Source of the DNA: Candidatus Latescibacterota bacterium
GTDB taxonomy: Bacteria; JAAXHH01
DNA: 64,000 bases
Assembly: GCA_022821085.1 (NCBI GenBank)
Contig: JAJEEG010000006.1
Coordinates: 204,405 to 268,404 of the forward strand
Reading direction: 5' to 3'
Both the position numbers and the translations under genes were made by a program. The notes beneath the pieces are model-generated. The model was not told where the DNA came from. It did not search any database and saw nothing but the letters and a program-made list of their open reading frames with translations. Shown piece by piece: positions 19,504 through 27,756 of the stretch; within the stretch, counting starts at the first letter, position 1, and every line of letters starts with the position of its first letter.

Positions 19504-20544
19504 GTGGACCAACTGAATGTAGGCATCGTCGGCCTCGGCTGGGTGGCCGGGGCGCATATCGATGCGTTCAAGGCCGTGACCGGGGCGGACGTCACCGCCG
19601 TCTGCTCCCGCAGGATCCATGACGACGCAGCCCTGGCGGCCCAGTTCGGCACGCCGCTGAAATCCTGTGTCGACTATGGCGACTTGCTTTCCGACCCGGA
19701 TATCCACGTGGTCGACATCTGCACGCCCCATCCCTTTCACGCCGACCAGGCCGTGGCCGCCGCGGAGGCCGGCAAGCACCTCATCATCGAGAAACCCATC
19801 TCCCTCACGCCCGGGGACGCGGCGCGCATCCAGTCCGCCGTGGACCGGGCCGGCGTATCGGTCTGCGTCTGCTTCGAATGCCGTTACAGCGCCCACTTCA
19901 CCCTGATACGGTCCGTCATCGACCAGGGCCTGCTCGGCGACCTGCACTACGCCGAGGTCGACTACTACCACGGCATCGGGCCGTGGTACGGGCAGTACGA
20001 CTGGAACGTGAAGAAGGCTATGGGCGGGACCAGCCTCCTGACGGCCGGCTGCCACGCCCTCGACGCCCTGCTGTTCTTCATGGACGGCTCGGTGGAGGAA
20101 GTGACGAGCTACAACACGAAGTCTGCCAGCCCCCACTTCGCGCCCTACGAGTACGACACGACCAGTGTTTCCATCCTGAGGTTCGAGGGCGGAAGCCGGA
20201 TCGGCAAGGTGACCTCCTGTATCGACTGCCTGCAACCCTACTACTTCCACGTGCACCTGGTGGGCAGCGAGGGCAGCCTCCTTGACAACCGGTTCTACTC
20301 CGAGAAGATCCGGGGGATGGACCGAAGCCGGTGGAGCACCCTCGAGACCTCGCTGATCGATTCGGGCGATGTCCAGGATCATCCCTACGAGCCCCAGTTC
20401 CAGGCCTTCGCGGACAGCATACGGGGCGGTGGCCCCATGCCGCTGACCGACATGGCCACGGCCTACGAATCCCACCGGGTCGTCTTCGCGGCCGACCGGT
20501 CCGCGGCGGAAGGCCGGCCCGTGCGCCTGGACGAGCTGGACTAG
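19504..20544 (+). CDS. Gfo/Idh/MocA family NAD(P)-dependent oxidoreductase 1
   Basis: A 346-residue oxidoreductase acting on sugars or inositol-like substrates. The N-terminal Rossmann fold reads [17 protein letters not shown]. The [10 protein letters not shown] motif holds the catalytic Lys of the family, and the downstream domain contains the usual [19 protein letters not shown]. The start is a GTG at 19504 ([10 protein letters not shown]), with the SD ggagg overlapping the 3' end of the isochorismatase gene. The 3' end (DELD stop) is copied downstream in a 19-bp direct repeat. With no specific cofactor or substrate residues visible, the reaction is open. Confidence 0.9.
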   Translation: MDQLNVGIVGLGWVAGAHIDAFKAVTGADVTAVCSRRIHDDAALAAQFGTPLKSCVDYGDLLSDPDIHVVDICTPHPFHADQAVAAAEAGKHLIIEKPISLTPGDAARIQSAVDRAGVSVCVCFECRYSAHFTLIRSVIDQGLLGDLHYAEVDYYHGIGPWYGQYDWNVKKAMGGTSLLTAGCHALDALLFFMDGSVEEVTSYNTKSASPHFAPYEYDTTSVSILRFEGGSRIGKVTSCIDCLQPYYFHVHLVGSEGSLLDNRFYSEKIRGMDRSRWSTLETSLIDSGDVQDHPYEPQFQAFADSIRGGGPMPLTDMATAYESHRVVFAADRSAAEGRPVRLDELD

Positions 20545-20608
20545 CAATCGCCAGCTGGACCGGCGACAGACAGCTGTCTCGCCGTCGCCAGTTGGACTGG
20601 CAATCGCC
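20534..20608. repeat. Direct repeat copying the 3' end of the Gfo/Idh/MocA gene
   Basis: AGCTGGACTAGCAATCGCC at 20534-20552, which contains the TAG stop, recurs at 20590-20608 with 17 of 19 bases identical, the TAG becoming TGG. A partial third copy (agctggaccggcgac) begins at 20553. The 77-bp gap before the kinase gene consists largely of these copies. Confidence 0.8.
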
Positions 20609-20621
20609 ATGGAGTAAGCGC

Positions 20622-23504
20622 ATGCAGCAGGGCGACGCCGTCCTCCATTACCGCATCGAACGCATCCTCGGACGGGGAGGCATGGGCGAGGTCTACCTGG
20701 CCGAGGACACCCGTCTGAAGCGAAGGGTTGCGCTCAAGCTGCTGCCGGAGGACCTGGCCCGCGACCCCGCGCTGCTCCAGCGGTTCCGGATCGAGGCGGA
20801 GGCGGCCGCCAAGCTGAACCACCCGAATATCTCCCAGGTATACGCCATCGAGGAAGCGCGGATTGACGGCCCGGGCGACGCTGGCAGCGGCAGACCGGGC
20901 GGTCCGGACGACCCGGACGGCCCGGACGACGCCGCCATCGGCGGGCAGGACGGTCCCGGCATCGTGTATTTCATTACCATGGAATATGTCACCGGCCGGC
21001 CGCTCCACGAGCACCTGTCCGGCACGCCTCTCCCCCTGGAATCCTTCTACGACTGGTTCATGCCCATCGTGGAGGCCCTGGACCACGCCCACGAGCGCGG
21101 CGTCGTGCACCGGGACCTGAAGCCTGCGAACATCATGATTTCAGATGACGGCGTCCCGAAGGTCCTGGACTTCGGCCTGGCCCGGGTCGTCTCCGGGGCT
21201 TCCGGCGAAACCGATGGCGCCGGACCTACGATGAGTCTCACCCAGGCCGGCACAGTCCTGGGCACGCCTGCGTACATGTCCCCGGAACAGGCCACCGGCG
21301 ACCGGGGCGATCACCGGAGCGACATATTCAGCCTGGGTGTCATGATGTACGAGGCGCTGACGGGTGTCCGGCCCTTCACGGGCGACAACTACGTGTCCGT
21401 CATCAGCAGTACCCTGAAGGATGATCCGGAACCGGTGAGCGTCACGAACAGCGAAGCGCCTCCCCTGCTGAACCGGGTCGTCCGGCGTTGCATGGGCAAG
21501 GATCCCAGATCCCGCTACCAGTCCGTCCTCGATGCGGGCCATGACTTGTCCGACAGCCGGAACGAACACGAGGCGGGACCGGCGGCCGGAGCGGCCGGCG
21601 ACGTATCGCGTCCGGGGTCGGCCGTTACCTTCCTGCGGAGTCCAGTCGTGCTCGGTGCCTGTGCCGCCTGCCTGGTCGCCGGGTCGCTGGTCGCCGCGGC
21701 GCTGATGGGTGCACTTGGCGAAAAACCCGCGGCGCCGTTGCGCAAATTCCAGATGGACCTGGACAACCTGGGCCGGGACAACGCGGCCATCTCGCCGGAC
21801 GGTTCGCTCCTCGCCTATGTCCGCGAAAACCGCCTTTGGGTTCGTCTCCTCGACCAGGATGAGGGCCGGGCGATTCCCGGTACGGAGGATATTGAAAGGA
21901 TATTCTGGTCACCGGACAGCCGCCGGATCGGCTACCTTGCCGGACGGTCCCTGTGGAAAGTCTCGGCGGACGGGGGCGGCCAGGTGCATCTCTGCGACCT
22001 GCCGGAGGGGGGCCTTATGGGCATCTCCTGGGGCGGCGACGGCCAGATCCTTTTAAGCACGGGCGGCGGGAGGTCCGGCGGCGGGTTATACGCCGTATCC
22101 GAAAACGGGGGCGACCTGGCCCTTCTGATGGAACCGGACAGGGAGAATGACGAAAGGGCGTTGATTTCTCCCTTGAACCTGTCCGAGTTCGGTCTGCGCC
22201 TGTACGCGGTGGTTCTGTACTCCGACGATCCGCAGGTGATCGCCGACCTAAGCGAAAAGTACCGGGGAAACGGAAACCTGAGCATGAGGATCTCCATGGC
22301 CCGGATCACCGCGTCCCGCATTGCCGTGGAATCTACCGGCCCGTCCGGCTCGACTGGCTCGTCTGGCTCGTCCGGCTCGTCCGGGACCGGCCGCCGCCTG
22401 CTGTCCCTGGAGGGCGATTTCCTCATGGTCGCGGGGTATGCGTCCGGCCATCTCCTGTACTACCGGGAGACCACGACCCATCCAGAGAACGACCTCTGGG
22501 CCGTGCCCTTTTCGCCGGGATCGGGTGAATTGACCGGCGAGCCCTTCCTGGTTGCCCGCCACGTCCATACGCTGAGCGTGTCCGACGACGGGGTCATGGC
22601 TTACCGGAAAACCTACCAGTCACCGCAGCGCCTGGTCCTGGTAGATCGCCGCGGACGGGTAGACCGGATCATCGGCGAGGCGAGGGAAAGCATCGGGGAA
22701 CTGGTCCTTTCCCCTACTGGAGAGCAAATCATGGTGGAAGTCGCGGAAGGCGGCCAGACCGCGCTGTGGCTGTACGAGCTCGATAGCGGTATCGGTACCC
22801 GGCTGACCTTCGCGGATTTGAACTACAGCAGACCGAGCTTTACGCCGGACGGAGGCTCGATCGTGTTTACGGCTTCCCCGGTCGTAAACCCCGGGCGATT
22901 GCGGGGGAATGCCCTGTTCATGCGGTTGGATCTGGACGTGCTGGACGAAATGACGGTTTTCTCCGCCGATTCGCTGAGAGGCTGGGGGCCCATGCTCTCC
23001 ACGGACGGCCGGTTTCTCGTTTACTTGCAACAGGGGCAGGTTCGATCCGTGTCTTTGGAAGGGGGCGCCGAACCCCGGGTGCTCGTGGCCGACCAGGGAC
23101 GTGTGGTCCAGGCCGCCCTGTCGCCGGACAACCGATTCCTGGCATACGTTTCGAACCAGGGTACTGGTTGGCAGGTCTTCGTGACCCTGTTTCCCTCCGG
23201 AACGGGGCGATGGCAGGTCTCGTCGAACGACGGCTGGACGCCCCGCTGGAGTCCGTCGGGCGATATCCTGTATTACGTGGAGGGTAACAGGCTGATGGCC
23301 GTTCCCGTGGTAGAGGGGCCGGGTTTCCGCATCGGCCGTCCCGAAGCGCTCTTCGAAGGCGTCCAGGTGGGTGCCGATGACCTGAGGTTTCCCGGATACG
23401 AGGTATACGGGGGCGGGGAATCCTTTATTATCGCGGCCAACACGGAAGAAGCCCGCCCATCGCTCACTATCGTGCAGAACTGGACGGGTGAATTCGAACA
23501 GTGA
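20622..23504 (+). CDS. Ser/Thr protein kinase with membrane anchor and TolB-like beta-propeller
   Basis: A 960-residue one-pass membrane kinase. The N-terminal kinase domain (about 10-300) is complete: Gly-loop GRGGMGEVY (17-25), VALK (K39), HRDLKPAN (163-170), DFG (D183), SPEQ (about 220-223). A Gly/Pro/Asp-rich insertion of about 30 residues splits the N-lobe between strands 4 and 5 (around 86-116). A single TM helix follows near 342-365 (VVLGACAACLVAG). The C-terminal 590 residues form WD40/TolB-like blades with repeated AAISPDGS, SPTGEQ, FTPDGG and LSPDNRF motifs. It probably senses an extracytoplasmic signal and phosphorylates cytoplasmic targets. The start ATG 20622 is supported by ggagtaagc upstream. 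A Ser/Gly-rich tract lies near residues 569-588. Confidence 0.92.
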   Translation: MQQGDAVLHYRIERILGRGGMGEVYLAEDTRLKRRVALKLLPEDLARDPALLQRFRIEAEAAAKLNHPNISQVYAIEEARIDGPGDAGSGRPGGPDDPDGPDDAAIGGQDGPGIVYFITMEYVTGRPLHEHLSGTPLPLESFYDWFMPIVEALDHAHERGVVHRDLKPANIMISDDGVPKVLDFGLARVVSGASGETDGAGPTMSLTQAGTVLGTPAYMSPEQATGDRGDHRSDIFSLGVMMYEALTGVRPFTGDNYVSVISSTLKDDPEPVSVTNSEAPPLLNRVVRRCMGKDPRSRYQSVLDAGHDLSDSRNEHEAGPAAGAAGDVSRPGSAVTFLRSPVVLGACAACLVAGSLVAAALMGALGEKPAAPLRKFQMDLDNLGRDNAAISPDGSLLAYVRENRLWVRLLDQDEGRAIPGTEDIERIFWSPDSRRIGYLAGRSLWKVSADGGGQVHLCDLPEGGLMGISWGGDGQILLSTGGGRSGGGLYAVSENGGDLALLMEPDRENDERALISPLNLSEFGLRLYAVVLYSDDPQVIADLSEKYRGNGNLSMRISMARITASRIAVESTGPSGSTGSSGSSGSSGTGRRLLSLEGDFLMVAGYASGHLLYYRETTTHPENDLWAVPFSPGSGELTGEPFLVARHVHTLSVSDDGVMAYRKTYQSPQRLVLVDRRGRVDRIIGEARESIGELVLSPTGEQIMVEVAEGGQTALWLYELDSGIGTRLTFADLNYSRPSFTPDGGSIVFTASPVVNPGRLRGNALFMRLDLDVLDEMTVFSADSLRGWGPMLSTDGRFLVYLQQGQVRSVSLEGGAEPRVLVADQGRVVQAALSPDNRFLAYVSNQGTGWQVFVTLFPSGTGRWQVSSNDGWTPRWSPSGDILYYVEGNRLMAVPVVEGPGFRIGRPEALFEGVQVGADDLRFPGYEVYGGGESFIIAANTEEARPSLTIVQNWTGEFEQ

Positions 23505-23516
23505 CCTGCGAGGCCT

Positions 23517-23540
23517 GTGCCACCGTGCCACCGTGCCACC
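23517..23540. repeat. Three tandem 8-bp units after the kinase stop
   Basis: gtgccacc is repeated exactly three times at 23517, 23525 and 23533, starting 12 bp after the kinase stop codon and ahead of apt. Confidence 0.85.
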
Positions 23541-23575
23541 ATCGGCTTGCGTGGACGTAAACATCGAGGTGTGAC

Positions 23576-24103
23576 TTGGACGCACTGAAACAGAAGATCC
23601 GCAACGTACAGGACTTTCCCATTCCCGGCATCAACTTCAAGGACGTGACCACGCTCTTCAAGGATCCCGGCGCCTTCCGCATGGCCGTCGATCGTTTCGT
23701 CGATGAATACGCGGACGAGTCCGTCGATCTCGTGGCCGGCATCGAGGCCCGGGGGTTCATCCTGGCGCCGGTACTGGCCTACCACATGGGCAAGGGCATC
23801 GTTCCCTTGCGCAAGCCCGGCAAGCTTCCTGCGGAAACGCGGCGGATCGAATTCGACCTGGAATACGGGACGGACGCGCTGGAAATGCACCTGGATGCCG
23901 TGAACCCCGGGGACCGCATACTCATCGTGGACGATCTGCTGGCCACGGGGGGGACCGCGACGGCGGCGTGTCAACTGGTCGAAGACGCGGGCGGGGTCGT
24001 GGCCGGCGTGGGGTTCCTGATCGAACTTTCCTTCCTGGACGGCCGGAAAAGGCTGGGCGACCGCCCCGTCTTCTCGCTTCTCGAATACGGCGCCGACGAG
24101 TAA
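23576..24103 (+). CDS. apt: Adenine phosphoribosyltransferase
   Basis: A 175-residue purine salvage enzyme that joins adenine and PRPP to make AMP. The PRPP-binding motif ILIVDDLLATGGTA is intact (about residues 122-135). IRNVQDFPIPGINFKDVTTLF near the N-terminus and AGIEARGFI are typical of Apt. The length equals the usual 170-180. The start is a TTG at 23576, with gaggt 7-8 bp upstream; the nearest ATG would remove the conserved N-terminal strand. It lies 71 bp after the kinase stop and ends 40 bp before the convergent GT9 gene. Confidence 0.95.
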   Translation: MDALKQKIRNVQDFPIPGINFKDVTTLFKDPGAFRMAVDRFVDEYADESVDLVAGIEARGFILAPVLAYHMGKGIVPLRKPGKLPAETRRIEFDLEYGTDALEMHLDAVNPGDRILIVDDLLATGGTATAACQLVEDAGGVVAGVGFLIELSFLDGRKRLGDRPVFSLLEYGADE

Positions 24104-24143
24104 TACCCCTACTCAGCGCCTCGACCCTTATTGATGCGGGCCT

Positions 24144-25205
24144 TCAGGCCGGTACCCGGCGCTCCGCCTCGGCAATAACGCGCCGGGGATCGAGCTCCTC
24201 CATGCACGCGTGGGTGCGGAGCCGGCAGGCCCGGTTCCCATGCAGGCTGCAGGGGCTGCACGGCAGGTCGAGCGTCACGGCGGTGTCCGCCGGTCCGACC
24301 GGAGCGAATCCCAGGCGGGGATGAGTGGCCCCGAATACGCCGATTACGGGTGTGCCCACGGCCGTTGCCACGTGCATGGGGCCGGAATCGTTGCTGACCA
24401 GGAGTGCGCACCGCCGCACGGCCGCGGGCAGCATCGCGAGATCGGTCGCCCCGGTCCAGTCCACGGCCGGACGCTCCATGGCCCGCGCCACCTCGCCCGT
24501 GACCGGCCGGTCCGCCTCGTTGCCCAGCAGCAGTATCTTCATGTCCCGGGACTGCGCCATGTAGTCCGCTACCCGGGCGAACCGCTCCGGCGGCCACCGC
24601 TTCGGGCCATGCGAAGCACCCGGCGCCACGCCGAGTACCCGGTCATCAGGCCCGACACCGGCTCCGGCCAGCCGTTCCGCAACCATGGCCGCCGCTGCGG
24701 CGTCGACTTTCAGCTGCGGCAGCCTTTTCTCCGGTGCGGTTTGTGCCCCTTCCAGGCCGGGAGGGGCGCCCACGTCGAGCCGCTCGAGCACTTCCAGGTA
24801 CCGGTCGACCGTATGGGGTACGGGCTTGGACCGCCTTCGCCTTCTGACGATGGCCATCCGGGCGAACCGGCGCTTGTCGTACCGGAGCACCCGTCCCGCG
24901 ATGCCCGCCATGACAACGAGCCGGCTGCGCAGGTTCCCATGCAGGTCGATCACCAGGTCGTAGCGTCTTGCGCGCAGGCGGGTGAAGAGTCTCACGAGAC
25001 CGGTGCCGGGTTCGAAGCACTGCACGGCGTCGACCCCAGCGAGCGCGCGGGCCAGGGGAGCGTATTCACTTCGCGTAAGGAAGTCGATCTCCGCATCCGG
25101 AAAGAGCCGGATCAACTGTCGGGTGACCGGTGACGTCAGCACGATATCGCCCATCGAACTGAACCGGATGACGAGGATGCGGGATGGCGTTTCGGAGACG
25201 GTCAT
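24144..25205 (-). CDS. Glycosyltransferase family 9 (heptosyltransferase-like) 1
   Basis: A 353-residue GT-B glycosyltransferase of the lipopolysaccharide heptosyltransferase (WaaC/WaaF/RfaF) family, acting at the inner membrane in core oligosaccharide assembly. The N-terminus RILVIRFSSMGDIVLTSPV is the classical first strand and loop with the catalytic Asp. The C-terminal NDSGPMHVATAVGTPVIGVFGATHP binds the nucleotide-sugar. The start is placed at ATG 25205; a GTG four codons upstream is also in frame. It is followed upstream by a second GT9 gene, so the pair probably adds successive core sugars. Confidence 0.9.
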   Translation of the reverse strand: MTVSETPSRILVIRFSSMGDIVLTSPVTRQLIRLFPDAEIDFLTRSEYAPLARALAGVDAVQCFEPGTGLVRLFTRLRARRYDLVIDLHGNLRSRLVVMAGIAGRVLRYDKRRFARMAIVRRRRRSKPVPHTVDRYLEVLERLDVGAPPGLEGAQTAPEKRLPQLKVDAAAAAMVAERLAGAGVGPDDRVLGVAPGASHGPKRWPPERFARVADYMAQSRDMKILLLGNEADRPVTGEVARAMERPAVDWTGATDLAMLPAAVRRCALLVSNDSGPMHVATAVGTPVIGVFGATHPRLGFAPVGPADTAVTLDLPCSPCSLHGNRACRLRTHACMEELDPRRVIAEAERRVPA

Positions 25206-25253
25206 CGTTTCGCACACCGAAGGTACAGGTTCATATGCCAGGTCGGTCAGGGC

Positions 25254-25331
25254 TTTGCCGCCATGCCATTTTCACCCTCTGACCAGCACGCAGACGGGTT
25301 TGCCGCCATGCCATTTTCACCCTCTGACCAG
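25254..25331. repeat. 45-bp tandem duplication spanning the stop of the second GT9 gene
   Basis: A 33-bp sequence (tttgccgccatgccattttc... ending ctgaccag) occurs exactly at 25254-25286 and 25299-25331, a period of 45 bp. The right copy includes the last codons and stop (25317-25319) of the gene at 25317-26345, so the gene's 3' end with its TGA is duplicated just downstream. Confidence 0.95.
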
Positions 25332-26345
25332 TTGTTCCCCGACCGCGTCCCCGACCATGTCCACGGTGATGCCGGACAGGTCGCAGAAGGGTCCGCGGTC
25401 GCAGGTCGGGCATTGTCCTTCCAGCGGCTGGAGGTTGCGGTCCCGGCCGCCCAGGGGACGCCACCTTTCGGGCGACCTGGCGGGCAGGGGACAAAAGACG
25501 GACACCGTCGGAACGCCCAGGGCGCCGGCCAGGTGCATGGGGCCCGTGCTGCTGCTTACCACGAGGTCCAGTTCGCCGATCACCGCGATGAGCTCGCCGA
25601 GTGTAAGCCGCCCCGCCAGCGAAAGGGCGGGTCCGTCCAGACGGGACAGGATCGTTTCGGCGAGATGCCCTTCCTCCGCGCTCCCGGTTACGACGATCTT
25701 CGCGCCATGGCGATCCTGCAGGGTCCTCGCGAGCCGTGCGTAACGCTCTACCGTCCAGTTCGGCGCGTTGCGCCCGTTGCCGGGATGGATGCCGATGACC
25801 GGCTGTCCCTGCGTCCGGGCCAGGACCGCGCGTGCCCCCTGACGTTCCTCCTCCTTCAATTCGATCAGGGGCCGGTTCCCGGGTTCCCGGGCGTCGATGA
25901 TCCGGGCCAGGTCCAGGCAGAAATCCGATTCGTGGCGGAGCGGAATGTAACGGTGGCGGCTGAGGGACCGGGTGCGGGTGAGCGCGTGGTAGACCTTCCG
26001 TCCCACGCTGATGCGCCGGGGGATGCCCGCCAGGTAAATCATCCACACATGACGCATGGTCGGCATGAGTACCAGGGCGGTGTCGAACGCCTGGGCGCGC
26101 AGCCGCCGCACCTGCCTTAAAAAGCCCGTCGGTCCACGGTGAAGAGACTCCGGGTCGTCTTCGAAAACAGCGTCCAGGCAGGGATTTCGTTCGAGCACGT
26201 CGCGGGTGTAGGGACGCGCCAGCATGGCCAGGTAGGCCTTTGGCCAGCGATGCCGGAGGGCGTCGAGCACCGGCAGGGAGAGCACCACGTCTCCTATCCT
26301 GTCCGGCCGTACCACGAGGATCCGGGGTGACGATTCATGATCCAT
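25317..26345 (-). CDS. Glycosyltransferase family 9 (heptosyltransferase-like) 2
   Basis: A 342-residue GT9 enzyme. PRILVVRPDRIGDVVLSLPVLDAL forms the first Rossmann strand. IGIHPGNGRNAPNW and SSSTGPMHLAGALGVPTVSVFCP are the nucleotide-sugar-binding segments. A cluster of Cys near the C-terminus (CPTCDRGPFCDL) is also present in many lipopolysaccharide core heptosyltransferases of this type. The start ATG 26345 follows an SD ggagg in cggaggaacgcc. Its extended upstream frame is low-complexity. It is separated from rlmN by 101 bp that is nearly all tandem repeats. Confidence 0.9.
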   Translation of the reverse strand: MDHESSPRILVVRPDRIGDVVLSLPVLDALRHRWPKAYLAMLARPYTRDVLERNPCLDAVFEDDPESLHRGPTGFLRQVRRLRAQAFDTALVLMPTMRHVWMIYLAGIPRRISVGRKVYHALTRTRSLSRHRYIPLRHESDFCLDLARIIDAREPGNRPLIELKEEERQGARAVLARTQGQPVIGIHPGNGRNAPNWTVERYARLARTLQDRHGAKIVVTGSAEEGHLAETILSRLDGPALSLAGRLTLGELIAVIGELDLVVSSSTGPMHLAGALGVPTVSVFCPLPARSPERWRPLGGRDRNLQPLEGQCPTCDRGPFCDLSGITVDMVGDAVGEQLVRG

Positions 26346-26362
26346 GGCGTTCCTCCGGTCCG

Positions 26363-26432
26363 CCTGGACTGCCTGGACTGCCTGGACTGCCTGGTCCGCT
26401 CGGTTCGTCCGGTCCGTCCGGTCCGTCCGGCC
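26363..26432. repeat. Tandem 9-bp and 5-bp repeats between rlmN and GT9
   Basis: cctggactg is repeated three times (26363, 26372, 26381) with a fourth variant cctggtccg at 26390. A run of cggtccgtc-type units follows to about 26432. These occupy most of the spacer. Confidence 0.85.
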
Positions 26433-26446
26433 AAACCGGGCGACGT

Positions 26447-27574
26447 TCACCCGGATCTGCGGGATTCGGCAAGACGCAGTTGCCCGCATGCCGCGTCGAT
26501 GTCCCGTCCGCGCTCCCTGCGAATGGTCAACTGCAGTCCACCAGCACGCAGCGCATCCGCGAATGCCGTACGCCGGTGTTCGTCGGGCGTTTCGTAGGGC
26601 AGGCCCTGTACCGGATTATAGGGAATGAGATTAAGCTTGCACTTGTCCTTTTTCAACAGCTTTACGAGGTTCTCCGCGTCCTGGAACCGGTCGTTCACGC
26701 CCTTGAGCAGGACATATTCGAAGGTGATGATGCGGTCGGTGGCCCCGGTGTAATGGCGGCATGCCTTCATGAGTTGCTTGAGCGGATAGCGCCGGTTGAT
26801 CGGGACGATCGAGGTCCTCGTCCGGTCGTCGGCGGCATGGAGGGAAACGGACAGCTCGAACTGGATCTTCTCTTCGGCAAGCTGATAGATCTTCGGGACC
26901 AGTCCGCTGGTGGACAGCGTGATCTTGCGGGCGCCGATTCCGAGTCCCCAGTCGGCGTTGATGATCCGGACGGCCCGAAGCGCCGGGCGGTAATTCGCCA
27001 GCGGTTCCCCCATGCCCATGACGACGATGTTGTTGATGGGTCGGGCATCACCGGACAGCATGACCTGCTTATTGACCTGCACGACCTGGTCGACGATTTC
27101 AGCCGACGTCATGTTACGTACGAGGCCCTCGAGCCCACTCGCGCAGAACCGGCAGCCGATGGCGCATCCCACCTGGGTGGAGATGCAGAGCGTATTGCGC
27201 CGCGAGCCGCCGATCAGCACCGTCTCCACCTTCTGGCCGTCCTGGAGTTCGAACAGGTACTTCGTGGTCGGACCGTGACGGGACTTCGACCTCCGGATGA
27301 GGGTCAAGGGGTTCAGACTGGCACGGCCGGCCAGTTCGGTCCGCAACGACTTGGACAGGTTGGTCATCTCGTCGAAAGAACCCGCGGCCTTCTTGTACAC
27401 CCACGAGGCGATCTGCCCGGCCCGGTACGCCGGTTCGTTCATCTCGGCGACGATCCCGGAGATCTCGGGCAGGGTAAGGCCTCTCAGTTCGGGCTTCCCG
27501 CCAACGGGCTTCCTGCCTTCCGTCTTCCGATCGCCCAGGTTCTTGACTTTTTCCCGTGTTATCTGCGCAGTCAT
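26447..27574 (-). CDS. rlmN: 23S rRNA (adenine2503-C2)-methyltransferase / tRNA A37 methyltransferase RlmN
   Basis: A 375-residue radical SAM enzyme. The cluster motif CAIGCRFC (CxxxCxxC) is intact, and the second-site catalytic Cys is in DIDAACGQLR near the C-terminus. Family segments IVVMGMGEPLANY, ITLSTSGLVPKI, ELSVSLHAADD and LIPYNPV are all present. It methylates A2503 of 23S rRNA and A37 of some tRNAs. An N-terminal linker of about 35 charged residues (REKVKNLGDRKTEGRKPVGG) precedes the conserved domain. The start is the ATG at 27574 (MTAQITREK). It is a housekeeping gene and a useful phylogenetic marker for the window. Confidence 0.96.
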   Translation of the reverse strand: MTAQITREKVKNLGDRKTEGRKPVGGKPELRGLTLPEISGIVAEMNEPAYRAGQIASWVYKKAAGSFDEMTNLSKSLRTELAGRASLNPLTLIRRSKSRHGPTTKYLFELQDGQKVETVLIGGSRRNTLCISTQVGCAIGCRFCASGLEGLVRNMTSAEIVDQVVQVNKQVMLSGDARPINNIVVMGMGEPLANYRPALRAVRIINADWGLGIGARKITLSTSGLVPKIYQLAEEKIQFELSVSLHAADDRTRTSIVPINRRYPLKQLMKACRHYTGATDRIITFEYVLLKGVNDRFQDAENLVKLLKKDKCKLNLIPYNPVQGLPYETPDEHRRTAFADALRAGGLQLTIRRERGRDIDAACGQLRLAESRRSG

Positions 27575-27664
27575 GTAGCCGCTCCGGTGTTTACGTGTAA
27601 GCCGGATCAAGATACGGCAAGAGGCACGCATTGTCTATTGAATAGTCTTACCGGGCCACCTGGG

Positions 27665-27703
27665 AAAAAATGAAACGCCCCGGAACCTGGGGGTCCCGAG
27701 GCG
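27665..27703 (-). terminator. Intrinsic terminator after the TonB-dependent receptor
   Basis: Read on the minus strand: a 12-bp GC-rich stem (CGCCTCGGGACC pairing with GGTTCCGGGGCG, two G-U pairs) closes a CCCA loop and is followed by TTTCATTTTTT. Stem 27676-27703, T tract 27665-27675. It ends transcription about 55 bp after the receptor stop codon. Confidence 0.92.
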
Positions 27704-27756
27704 TAGTCGACGGCGCCTTAAGTCAGTCTGCCGGATATCAGCGCGACAATCCTTTC

